Shown piece by piece: positions 1 to 7,660 of a DNA stretch of 64,000 nucleotides. The stretch is from assembly GCF_003932845.1 (NCBI RefSeq), contig NZ_RQZH01000003.1:1-64000 (forward strand), given 5' to 3'. The translations under genes and the position numbers were made by a program. Position 1 is the stretch's first letter. Every line of letters starts with the position of its first letter. The stretch is from Prevotella sp. OH937_COT-195 (lineage in GTDB: Bacteria; Bacteroidota; Bacteroidia; Bacteroidales; Bacteroidaceae). The notes beneath the pieces are model-generated. The model ran no database searches, was not told the origin of the DNA, and saw only the letters and a program-made list of their open reading frames with translations.

Positions 1-91
1 AAACAGGCGAAATTAATCGTCATTATGGCACAAAAAGGAAAAAGGAAAAACAGGAGACGGGAAAAGATACGGCAAAAATAACGTTGAAGGA

Positions 92-161
92 TAAAAAACA
101 AGCCCCCCGGCGTGCGGATACATGAAAACACAGTCATGTATCAGGCACGACACAGGGGGGC
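92..161 (-). terminator. Long hairpin terminator downstream of the PLP lyase gene
   Basis: Three nested perfect arms are visible: GCCCCCC (102-108) with GGGGGGC (155-161), CGTGC (111-115) with GCACG (145-149), and GATACATG (117-124) with CATGTATC (135-142). Read on the minus strand the stem is followed by a T-rich run (101 to 92, TGTTTTTTAT), which is the arrangement of an intrinsic terminator for the gene that ends at 217. The stem is unusually long and segmented, so a stable small RNA is the alternative. The rest of positions 1-216 holds only the end of an open frame (25-81, basic, unrecognised) and a weaker stem at about 171-202. Confidence 0.65.
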
Positions 162-216
162 ATATTAGTCCGGCGGAGGAATGTTTTTCCTGCCGACCTA
201 AGGAATAACAGGGTAT

Positions 217-1404
217 TTACAAGGATTTAAGTCCGCCGATCATCCTCTTCAAGCCTTCGGCGAGAATCTCCCTCGGGCATGCAAGATTGATGCGCAGGAA
301 AGCCCTGCGACGTTCGCCGTAGCATACGCCATCGCAAAGCCAAACCTTGTGTTCGTTGAAAAGGTAATCCTTTATTTCGGTAGATGTTTTTCCAAATGCC
401 GAGCAATCCACCCATGCGAGGTATGTCGACTCGTGTGGCGACACCCACAGTTGCGGAAGTTCTTTCTTGAACAGTTCGACGAGGTAATCGTAATTGCCCT
501 GTATGTAAGCGTTGAACTGTTTCAGCCAATCTGCTCCTCCATCGGTGTATGCCGCCTCTACCGCGACTATTCCGAACGGGTTTACGTCGCAAGTCTCGAA
601 GATGTTCACGGCTCTGTCTATGCGGTAGCGGAGATCCGGGTCTGCCACTATTATGTTTGCGGTCTGCAGTCCTGCAACGTTGAAAGCCTTTGATGCCGCC
701 ACGCAGGTAACGCTGTTTTTGAGGAAATTCTCTCCGAGCGATGAGAAAGGAATATACTTGTATCCTTCCGAAACGAACTCGCAGTGTATCTCGTCGGAAA
801 CCACCAGTACGTTATTCTTGAAACAAATCTCCCCGATACGCTCAAGTTCCTCGCGTGTCCAAACCCTTCCCGAAGGATTGTGTGGGTTGCACAGCAGGAA
901 AATCCTTACTTTCGGATCCTCGCATGCTTTTTCAAACGCTTCCCAGTCTATTGTGAAGGCATGTTCGTCTTTACCGTTCTTTTTCTCATCAAGCAACAGA
1001 GGCAGTTCTTCAACGAGTGCGCCCTGATTTGTTATGCTCGAATAGAAGCAGTTGTATATAGGTGTTGTCATCAACACTTTGTCTCCGGGCAGCGTCAATG
1101 CGTGTACTATTGCCGATATTGCCGGAACTACTCCGATTGTTATTATAATGTGTTCCCGCTTCCAGCCCTTTGCTCCGTGCCGTCCTTGGAACCAGTTGAT
1201 TACCGAGTCGTAATAACTCTGTGGCACGAGTGTGTATCCGAACACCTCGTGGTCGAGCCGTTTCCGCATTGCCTCGGTTATCCCCGGATACACCTTGAAG
1301 TCCATGTCGGCAATCCACAAGGGCATTACTTCTTTTCCTGCTTCGTCCCATTTCACGCAGTTCGAGCCGCGTCTGTTGATGATTTCGTCAAAATTGTAGG
1401 TCAT
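217..1404 (-). CDS. patB: PatB/MalY-family PLP-dependent aminotransferase / cystathionine beta-lyase
   Basis: A 395-residue fold-type I PLP enzyme. The N-terminus (NFDEIINRRGSNCVKWD, then PLWIADMDF) is the signature of the MalY/PatB group, which cleaves cystathionine or related C-S bonds. The middle carries LLCNPHNPSGRVW and the cofactor segment VSDEIHCE. The Schiff-base lysine is in VAASKAFN. Length and motif order match the family end to end. It is cytosolic, monocistronic and leftward, and a strong hairpin terminator follows. The ATG at 1404 gives the canonical family start. Substrate choice between cystathionine lyase and a broader C-S lyase cannot be read from sequence. Confidence 0.9.
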   Translation of the reverse strand: MTYNFDEIINRRGSNCVKWDEAGKEVMPLWIADMDFKVYPGITEAMRKRLDHEVFGYTLVPQSYYDSVINWFQGRHGAKGWKREHIIITIGVVPAISAIVHALTLPGDKVLMTTPIYNCFYSSITNQGALVEELPLLLDEKKNGKDEHAFTIDWEAFEKACEDPKVRIFLLCNPHNPSGRVWTREELERIGEICFKNNVLVVSDEIHCEFVSEGYKYIPFSSLGENFLKNSVTCVAASKAFNVAGLQTANIIVADPDLRYRIDRAVNIFETCDVNPFGIVAVEAAYTDGGADWLKQFNAYIQGNYDYLVELFKKELPQLWVSPHESTYLAWVDCSAFGKTSTEIKDYLFNEHKVWLCDGVCYGERRRAFLRINLACPREILAEGLKRMIGGLKSL

Positions 1405-1523
1405 AGTATATGTTTTAAGGTTTTATATTTTTGTTACTTCCTTGCTACATTGTTGCCACATGCAAGTCGGTCATTTTTCGGAAACATCGTATCATTGCCA
1501 CGCTCCGGCGTTGTTGTCTGAGG

Positions 1524-2369
1524 CTATTGCCTCAGTTTTATTATGCAGTCTGCCGGTTGTTTCACAAAATCGTCTATTGTCACTTTCCCCACCCGGTCTG
1601 CCGTTATGACACCCGTTCTCGGATTTTTTATCTCGGTTATTCCTCCCACAATGTCTGCCTGCACCTCAGAGTCTTCGAAAACGCGGTCGCAGTCTTCTCC
1701 GAAAGTACATTCCTCGAGTACCAATTTCTGTGCATAACACAATGGTTGCTCTCCCGTTATTCGGCATCTCACGAGACGCACGTTTTTGGAATGCCATGCG
1801 AGATACTCTCCATTTAGTTCGCTGTCGTATATAGTGACATTCTCAACCTCCCAAAACGAGTCTTTGGTGGTTATCTTTGCGTTGTGCACCTCTACGTTTT
1901 TGCAGTATTGGAACACATATTTCGAATCGCTTATCAGTCCGTCCACATATACATTTTCGCAGAACATGAACGGGTAAGTCCCGTCGTGCAACGTTACATT
2001 TTTAATCTTCAGATTGTTCACTTTCCAGAAAGTCTCGTCTGCATCGTTGAATACCACGTTCTCCACGGTTACGTTATTCATCTCGCGAAACAGTTTCGGT
2101 GCATCTATCACGCAATCCCTCATAACCATGTTGTCCGAATACCATATTGCCGAGCGCGATCCCGGCTCGAAGTGGCATTTTGTAATCAGCGACCCATCAA
2201 CGTGCCACCACGGGTATTTCCCTATGAATCGGCAGTTGTCTGCCTCAATATTCCGGCAGCATTTTATTCCCGACTCCCCTTCGGTTATAGTAACGTTTTC
2301 GAGTCGTGTGTCATGTATCCCGAACAGAGGTCTTTCTCCTCCGAATTGCAGTCCTGTTATCGTCTCCAC
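1524..2369 (-). CDS. DUF3737 family protein (right-handed repeat protein of unknown function)
   Basis: The protein is built from short degenerate repeats rich in Asn, Val, Asp and Cys (for example VTVENVVF, LKIKNVTL, VTIYDSEL), suggesting a beta-helix. The opening LQFGGERPLFG and the ending resemble DUF3737 proteins, whose function is unknown. The open frame extends upstream to 2504, with ATG codons at 2438 and 2504. However, a -7 box (TAACTTTGC on the minus strand, 2393-2401) lies inside that extension and the family homology begins just after it. I therefore prefer the GTG at 2369, giving 281 residues, the usual family length. No signal peptide is seen with this start. Confidence 0.75.
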   Translation of the reverse strand: METITGLQFGGERPLFGIHDTRLENVTITEGESGIKCCRNIEADNCRFIGKYPWWHVDGSLITKCHFEPGSRSAIWYSDNMVMRDCVIDAPKLFREMNNVTVENVVFNDADETFWKVNNLKIKNVTLHDGTYPFMFCENVYVDGLISDSKYVFQYCKNVEVHNAKITTKDSFWEVENVTIYDSELNGEYLAWHSKNVRLVRCRITGEQPLCYAQKLVLEECTFGEDCDRVFEDSEVQADIVGGITEIKNPRTGVITADRVGKVTIDDFVKQPADCIIKLRQ

Positions 2370-2392
2370 TTTATATTGTTTGTTATTCGTGT

Positions 2393-2401
2393 GCAAAGTT
2401 A
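2393..2401 (-). promoter_or_regulatory. Bacteroidetes -7 box for the DUF3737 gene
   Basis: TAACTTTGC on the minus strand fits TAnnTTTG plus C. It sits about 24 nt upstream of the GTG at 2369 and downstream of the competing ATG at 2438, so it helps decide the start. No good -33 TTTG is seen at the usual 19-21 bp. Confidence 0.45.
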
Positions 2402-2519
2402 CAACAAATAAAACAAAAACCTTGTACCATTTTTCCATATTAATGTTACAAAATTCCGAAAAACCGCCAGTGCGTATGCTAAAAAAACATAAATAGACAT
2501 ACACCTTAAAAGTTTTTAT

Positions 2520-2527
2520 TAATTTTG
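2520..2527 (+). promoter_or_regulatory. Candidate -7 box for the inositol-phosphate synthase gene
   Basis: TAATTTTG matches TAnnTTTG and lies about 63 nt before the ATG at 2591, in an AT-rich spacer between two divergent genes. A -33 element is not obvious. Confidence 0.4.
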
Positions 2528-2590
2528 TAAAATTGATTGTGAACAGAATACTTTTAGAAACACATAAAAAAATATTAAATACAATTAAAG

Positions 2591-3898
2591 ATGAAACAGC
2601 ATAATGTTATGCCGGCCGATGGCAAATTGGGAGTAATGGTGGTTGGCTGCGGTGCCGTATCCACCACGTTCATTACCGGTGTCCTCATGGCGCGCCGCGG
2701 GCTTGCCAAGCCCGTAGGTTCTATGACGCAGTACGACAAGATTCGTGTAGGCCGCGGCAATGACAAGAAATATCTCGGTTACGGAGACATCGTCCCACTG
2801 ACAAAACTCGAAGACATCGAGTTCGCCACATGGGACGTTTATCCGCAGAACGCCTATCAGGCCGCGATGTATGCCGAAGTACTCAATGAGAAAGACATAA
2901 ATCCCGTTCGCGACGAACTGGAGAAGATTGTGCCGATGAAGGCCGCTTTCGACAAGAATTATGCCAAGCGCATCGACGGCGACAATGTGAAAGGCTGCAA
3001 GACACGCTGGGAAATGACGGAAGCGTTGCGCGAGGACATACGCAGATTCAAGACCGAGAAAGGTTGTGCGCGCATAGTGGTAATATGGGCTGCATCGACA
3101 GAAATATATGTTCCCGTGAACGAGAACGTGCATGGCACGCTGGCAGCACTCGAAAAGGCAATGAAAGACGATGACCGCGAACACATCGCACCCTCTATGT
3201 GCTATGCTTATGCCGCTCTATCGGAGGGCGCACCATTCATAATGGGAGCACCGAACACCACGGTGGATATTCCCGCTATGTGGGAATTGGCAGAGAAAAC
3301 CCACATGCCAATCTCCGGAAAGGATTTCAAAACCGGTCAGACATTGGTAAAGAGCGGTTTCGCTCCCATAATAAGCACTCGCTGCCTCGGTCTTAACGGT
3401 TGGTTTTCAACCAATATTCTCGGCAACCGCGACGGTTTGGTACTCGACGAACCGGAAAATTTCCGCACAAAAGAGGTTTCGAAACTCTCCACGCTCGAAA
3501 CGATACTTAAAGCCGATGTGCAGCCGGATCTCTACACAGACTACTATCACAAGGTGCGCATCAACTACTACCCGCCGCGCAACGACAACAAGGAAGGGTG
3601 GGACAACATAGACATCTTCGGATGGATGGGCTATCCTATGCAGATAAAGATAAATTTCTTGTGCCGAGACTCGATACTTGCCGCACCGCTGCTGCTCGAC
3701 CTCTGTCTGCTCAGCGACCTCGCAGCACGCGCCGGACGCTACGGCATACAGCGTTTCTTAAGTTTCTTCCTGAAATCGCCCATGCACGACTACACTCGTG
3801 GCGAAGAAGCGGTAAACAATCTCTACCAGCAATACACAATGCTGAAGAATGCCATACGCGAAATGGGAGGGTACGATGCCGACGAGGAGATTGACTAA
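2591..3898 (+). CDS. ino1: Myo-inositol-1-phosphate synthase (inositol-3-phosphate synthase)
   Basis: A 435-residue NAD-dependent isomerase that converts glucose 6-phosphate to inositol phosphate, the committed step to inositol lipids. The dinucleotide-binding loop is VMVVGCGAVSTTF near residue 15. Further family blocks are VVIWAASTEIYVP, the stretch around ISGKDFKTGQT, LGLNGWFSTNILGN, and the late SILAAPLLLDLCLL. The family length and the conserved lysine of the GKDFKTGQT block are intact. Bacteroidetes use this enzyme to make phosphatidylinositol and derived lipids. Here it stands apart from the usual inositol-lipid cluster, and its only close neighbour is the lysozyme gene 5 nt downstream, suggesting co-transcription. 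Confidence 0.93.
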   Translation: MKQHNVMPADGKLGVMVVGCGAVSTTFITGVLMARRGLAKPVGSMTQYDKIRVGRGNDKKYLGYGDIVPLTKLEDIEFATWDVYPQNAYQAAMYAEVLNEKDINPVRDELEKIVPMKAAFDKNYAKRIDGDNVKGCKTRWEMTEALREDIRRFKTEKGCARIVVIWAASTEIYVPVNENVHGTLAALEKAMKDDDREHIAPSMCYAYAALSEGAPFIMGAPNTTVDIPAMWELAEKTHMPISGKDFKTGQTLVKSGFAPIISTRCLGLNGWFSTNILGNRDGLVLDEPENFRTKEVSKLSTLETILKADVQPDLYTDYYHKVRINYYPPRNDNKEGWDNIDIFGWMGYPMQIKINFLCRDSILAAPLLLDLCLLSDLAARAGRYGIQRFLSFFLKSPMHDYTRGEEAVNNLYQQYTMLKNAIREMGGYDADEEID

Positions 3899-3903
3899 GA
3901 TTG

Positions 3904-5601
3904 ATGACAATTAACAAGATTACGAATTCACGACGCATACTGAAATGGTCGTGGATTCTTTTATCGGTTGCCATATTGACATGGGTGGCATGGTTAGTCA
4001 TGCCCATGACGGAGAGCCAGCGAGAGCGCAACAAGGTTGATATTGAGTATCAATCGTGTTATGCACTGACATCGGGCACAGACACATTATTATATATAGG
4101 AGAACTCTCAGCCGACTGGACGCGCACCAACTTGTCAACAGAAAATGAAAAACAAGCGGCAAGGAATGAAACATTCGGTGGGACGTGGCACAACAAATAC
4201 CTACTCATACCATCGTGTTGCGGACGCATAGTGACATTCAACCCCGACTATAAGGCAGACAGTTTGCTGAAAATTGCGAACGACACCCTGCCGAAACTTG
4301 TCAAACGACAAGAAAAACTGCTTGCCGGGAAAAGCGAAACTCTCAAACGGACATTGAACGAGTTGCTTTATTTTATGCGTGTCCACAGTGTGACCAACGA
4401 CGGATACCACGTCGTGGCAGCACATTATGCAGAGGTGGCAGCCGACAAAGAACGCACAGACCGCGCACTCGCAGCATTGCAATCTGCCGTAAACAAACCG
4501 CTGCAAATGAGCATCGTTCAACACTTTACTGCCATACATAAGGACAATGAGGGGAAAACGCAACGATACGGATGCGATCTCTTGAGAAGTGACAAGCCGA
4601 AACTTCTCTGCACCATACAAACACACAACCGCACAAAGCCCGTAAATGCTTATGCCAACCATGCCGGCAACCCGGGGCAATATACCGAGAAGCCTTTGCC
4701 GAAATTCACATATTATGGCAAAATATCAAAGGGGAAGCGCAACGGACATGGGATATATTCAGACCGTGCGGGAAACTATTACGACGGTTTTTGGGCAGAC
4801 GACATGCGCGAAGGGTTCGGATGTTCGGTGGATTCGGCAGGAAACGTACGCGTGGGACTGTGGAAAGCCGACCGCTTTCGCGGAGAACGCATGAACCATA
4901 CACCGGAACGCATCTACGGAATCGACATCGCACGATACCAGCACGAAGTTGGAGGCGGCGTTTACCCGATAGCATGGAACAGGCTGCGCATAACAAGTCT
5001 TGGGGAAAAAACTCCGAAAACCATAACCGGTAAAGTAAACTATCCAGTATCGTTCGTATTCATAAAGTCCACCGAAGGCGTAACGATACGAAACAAATAC
5101 TATGCCGCAGATTATCTCGGAGCGCGGAAAAACGGAATACGCGTCGGCTCGTATCATTTCTTCTCAACGAAAAGTGCCCCAGAGGAACAAGCGATGTTTT
5201 TCCTGAGAAACACAAAGTTCGGGAAAGGCGACTTGCCTCCAGTGCTCGACGTGGAACCGAGCGATGCGCAAATAGAGGCAATGGGAGGAGCAGACATTAT
5301 GTTTTCGAACATAAGGAAATGGATGGGTATCGTTAAGAAAGCAACCGGAATACGACCTATATTATACATAAACCAAATGTTTGTAAACCAATATATGCCG
5401 CTTGCACCAGATGTTGCGGCAGGATACGAGGTATGGATTGCACGTTACAACGAGTTCAAGCCCGACATGCACCTTGCTTTCTGGCAACTCGGCTACGACG
5501 GAAGATTGTCGGGAATACGCGGAGACGTTGACATCAATGTATTCAACGGCTATCGCGACGAGTGGGAAAACTATTTGAAGAGAAGGACGATTGGAGGATA
5601 A
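3904..5601 (+). CDS. Membrane-anchored MORN-repeat protein with GH25 lysozyme domain
   Basis: An N-terminal transmembrane segment (about residues 13-33, WSWILLSVAILTWVAWLV) anchors a long extracytoplasmic region without recognised domain. MORN-like repeats follow (about 270-325: YYGKISKGKRNGHGIY, YYDGFWADDMREGFG). The C-terminal 230 residues are a GH25 muramidase with YGIDIARYQ, FIKSTEG, DVEPS and WQLGYDG. GH25 enzymes cleave the MurNAc-GlcNAc bond of peptidoglycan, and the acidic residues of GIDIAR and LDVEP are the expected catalytic set. I start at the ATG at 3904; a TTG at 3901 is in frame. It follows the inositol synthase stop by 5 nt. The MORN plus GH25 pairing suggests a lysozyme tethered to the inner membrane, facing the periplasm. 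Confidence 0.82.
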   Translation: MTINKITNSRRILKWSWILLSVAILTWVAWLVMPMTESQRERNKVDIEYQSCYALTSGTDTLLYIGELSADWTRTNLSTENEKQAARNETFGGTWHNKYLLIPSCCGRIVTFNPDYKADSLLKIANDTLPKLVKRQEKLLAGKSETLKRTLNELLYFMRVHSVTNDGYHVVAAHYAEVAADKERTDRALAALQSAVNKPLQMSIVQHFTAIHKDNEGKTQRYGCDLLRSDKPKLLCTIQTHNRTKPVNAYANHAGNPGQYTEKPLPKFTYYGKISKGKRNGHGIYSDRAGNYYDGFWADDMREGFGCSVDSAGNVRVGLWKADRFRGERMNHTPERIYGIDIARYQHEVGGGVYPIAWNRLRITSLGEKTPKTITGKVNYPVSFVFIKSTEGVTIRNKYYAADYLGARKNGIRVGSYHFFSTKSAPEEQAMFFLRNTKFGKGDLPPVLDVEPSDAQIEAMGGADIMFSNIRKWMGIVKKATGIRPILYINQMFVNQYMPLAPDVAAGYEVWIARYNEFKPDMHLAFWQLGYDGRLSGIRGDVDINVFNGYRDEWENYLKRRTIGG

Positions 5602-5776
5602 AGATATTGAAAAACCGATGAGTTAAAACAATAGTATGCCGACTTGTCTTTTACTTATATTACAATCATCGATAAAAGATGTTGTCTTAACTAATGAACA
5701 AACTAATTTCTTGAAATACAAACATTCCATCCTAAAAGATTTTTTGCTTGCGAACTATCTCGTTGGATAATAGAGT

Positions 5777-5812
5777 GTTACCATTTAGGGATAGATGGAT
5801 AGGTAACGATTT
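5777..5812. repeat. Left copy of the end repeat (candidate integrase arm sites)
   Basis: GTTACCATT (5777-5785) and TAACGATTT (5804-5812) occur here in the same order and orientation as at 17673-17702, with 18 bp between them here and 12 bp there. Part of the intervening sequence (GGA, ATGGA) is also shared. Such paired short repeats near both ends of an element are typical of tyrosine-recombinase arm sites; this is inferred, not proven. Confidence 0.5.
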
Positions 5813-5856
5813 AGAAATGAGCGGAGTGCATTGAGGCACATTGTTTTGAATAGCCA

Positions 5857-5917
5857 AAGAACGCTCACTTTTACTGCTTGCAAAGGTACACATTTGCGAG
5901 GGAAAGTGAGCGTTCTT
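5857..5917 (-). terminator. 15-bp inverted repeat beyond the relaxase gene
   Basis: AAGAACGCTCACTTT (5857-5871) and AAAGTGAGCGTTCTT (5903-5917) are perfect complements separated by 31 bases. It lies 74 bases after the relaxase stop, so it may end that transcript, though the T-run is short. The spacer holds GCAAAGGTAC (5880-5889), whose complement GTACCTTTGC matches both the -7 box and the GTAnnTTTGC core used by CTnDOT-type integrases. Terminator or recombination site are both possible. Confidence 0.4.
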
Positions 5918-5990
5918 ACGTGATTTTCTTCTTAAAAAGTTTTATCGGGACTGAAATACAACTATGAAATGAAAAAGTATGCGTATTCAT

Positions 5991-7247
5991 TTACAACCGA
6001 TGCGAGCGGTTACGATTGATGAGTTGTTTCCATCTCTGTTCGCACCAATCGGTAATGGGAAGCCCGTTAATAGTTAGGAGTGGTCGTTTCTTCTCATCCT
6101 TGATGATACGGATTTCGCTGTCCTCTTCCGTGAACTCTCTCTTGTATAATCCCGAATAGGCTTTAGCCGTTCCTCGTTGGGGAGTCTCTGTGCGATACAT
6201 CTCCGCTATTCTGTCGTCAGAGAAATCCATCTTTCGGAGCATCAGACGAATGTTCAGCAATTGATAGAAGCCATTGAAAAAACGTTTTATCCAATTCCGC
6301 TCTTCCTCATAAACCTGCACGGTTTCTTTCAATTCGGCAATGGCTCTGTCTCTTCCCTTGACCGTGTCCTGCAAGAGTACCACCTCCTTTCGGATTTCAT
6401 TCTTCTCCTTTTCCGAAAGATACTGTTGCCGTTTGGCTTCCTGCTCCAAGTCTGCAATACGCTTCTCTGCCTTGTCGAGTTCGGGGTTCCCAAAGAGGGA
6501 GTACAGCGTGCCTTTCATTCGGAGTTTGCCTGCCTGCTTCTCCAGCTCCTTTATCTTGGCTGTGAGTTCCGCCTTTTGAGCTTCCTTCTCTTTCGTAGAT
6601 TTGAGAAATTCCTTGTAATACTCCATCGTGGTGCGGTGCTTGTCTTCCGAGCCGTGTACGCCCCGTTCCAATCCGAAACGCTGCACTCGCTTGGCATAGT
6701 CCGTTTGATACTGCTCCAGCTTCTTGGGCGTAAGCACATCATCGGCACAAAGCCGTACCTTGTTTTTCTTCGTCTTGTACTTCCGCTTCCCATTCTCGGC
6801 TTCCTCTTTGGCTTTCCGTCTTTCGCCCGTGACAATCGGGACGACCGTGGCGTGAATATGGGGCGTTTCCTCGTCTGCGTGGAGTGTGGCAGCGACCACG
6901 TTGTCCGCCCCGAAAGTGGAGCGAAGCCAATCCATCGATTCATCACACCACTCGTACAGGCGTCCTTCCTGCTCTATGCGAGCCATATCCTTTGGTGAGC
7001 TTGACAGGATAAAGCGTAAGGCTTTGACTTGGTTCTTTGCTACCTTTCGGTAGATACCGGCTGTGGCGATGCGATGTTCTATCGCTTCGCTACGGTTGGT
7101 CACATTTGCAGGGAATTGCACCAATTCCCTGTTCAGGTGTGTGCGAGAAGGATCGACGTTACTCGGGGTATATGTCCGCGCTATATGAGCGGTATTTCCC
7201 GAGTCGTTGCTTCTCGCCTTGTCTATATGTAATACGGCGTAGCCCAT
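5991..7247 (-). CDS. mobV: MobV-family relaxase (Mob/Pre)
   Basis: A 418-residue mobilization relaxase that would nick the origin of transfer and pilot the strand into a recipient. The N-terminal motif MGYAVLHIDKARSND and the metal-binding signature HADEETPHIH (residues 123-132, H-x-D-E-x-x-P-H-x-H) followed by VVPI are diagnostic for MobV. Residues about 195-315 are a charged coiled coil, and the C-terminus is basic. It is the last gene of the leftward mobilization block. Candidate oriT hairpins lie just upstream of its start (7273-7346). The frame is intact. Confidence 0.9.
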   Translation of the reverse strand: MGYAVLHIDKARSNDSGNTAHIARTYTPSNVDPSRTHLNRELVQFPANVTNRSEAIEHRIATAGIYRKVAKNQVKALRFILSSSPKDMARIEQEGRLYEWCDESMDWLRSTFGADNVVAATLHADEETPHIHATVVPIVTGERRKAKEEAENGKRKYKTKKNKVRLCADDVLTPKKLEQYQTDYAKRVQRFGLERGVHGSEDKHRTTMEYYKEFLKSTKEKEAQKAELTAKIKELEKQAGKLRMKGTLYSLFGNPELDKAEKRIADLEQEAKRQQYLSEKEKNEIRKEVVLLQDTVKGRDRAIAELKETVQVYEEERNWIKRFFNGFYQLLNIRLMLRKMDFSDDRIAEMYRTETPQRGTAKAYSGLYKREFTEEDSEIRIIKDEKKRPLLTINGLPITDWCEQRWKQLINRNRSHRL

Positions 7248-7272
7248 TGTTTGAAGATTGATTTAGGGGTAT

Positions 7273-7346
7273 CCAAAGGGGCGAAGTCCCTTGGCTCAGA
7301 AGGGTATTTTTAGCGATAACGGAGTGCAGCGTGAAGAAAATACCCT
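7273..7346. other. Candidate origin of transfer (oriT)
   Basis: Two inverted repeats sit directly in front of the relaxase: CCAAAGGG (7273-7280) with CCCTTGG (7288-7294), and a perfect AGGGTATTTT (7301-7310) with AAAATACCCT (7337-7346). MobV relaxases commonly nick next to hairpins immediately 5' of their own gene. The nick site itself cannot be identified by eye. Confidence 0.4.
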
Positions 7347-7576
7347 AATGAGCTATGGCATTTCTCGAAATGTCCGCTCCGCCCTACTCGTACTTCTTTC
7401 TTGTTGCGTTGCATTCTGTGAATGCCTGCACGCTTTGTTTCTAAGTTGGCTCTGCCAACTTGCGGTTCTGAGGAACTGCCGTAGCTATCGAAACAAAGCC
7501 GTTTATTCGCATACATTTCATTTCCTGCATCTTTGAATACCTGATGATAGAATGATGTTGTTTGCTCTGTTTTGCC

Positions 7577-7660
7577 TTATCGTCTAAGTCCTCGTTTACG
7601 AGGTGGTATCACCTGTTTTTGCCCTGTTCTTTGGGCAATGTGGTACTCATTGAGGTCTTT
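7577..7660 (-). other. In-frame tail cut off from the primase by a stop codon
   Basis: After the TAA at 7663-7661 the same frame stays open for 27 codons to a second TAA (7579-7577). It encodes KDLNEY soon after the stop and a basic end PPRKRGLRR. Toprim proteins of this group normally continue with K-D-L-N directly after the HY segment where this one stops, so the TAA most likely replaced a tyrosine codon. Confidence 0.6.

Larger units (their letters stand above)
5602..5990. other. Left junction region of the mobilizable element
   Basis: No convincing gene lies in these 389 bases. They hold the downstream side of the chromosomal lysozyme gene, a paired GTTACC/GGTAAC motif block (5777-5812) that is repeated at the other end of the element, and a 15-bp perfect inverted repeat (5857-5917). 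The exact chromosome/element boundary could not be fixed. I compared 5602-5776 with 17703-18087 and found no shared word longer than 8 bases. Confidence 0.5.
7248..7660. other. Non-coding region between relaxase and primase, with candidate oriT
   Basis: No supported gene in 413 bases. Features seen are two inverted repeats at 7273-7346, the in-frame tail that once belonged to the primase (7577-7660), and otherwise unremarkable sequence. A 68-codon open frame on the minus strand (7310-7516) shows no domain or start signal and I do not call it. Confidence 0.5.

Noticed and set aside
102..202. Possible SRP or 6S RNA gene
   Set aside because: The apical loop lacks the conserved SRP motif, and the T-run on the minus strand fits a terminator better.
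7310..7516. Possible small mobilization protein between relaxase and primase
   Set aside because: No ribbon-helix-helix or other DNA-binding pattern; the frame overlaps the candidate oriT hairpin.
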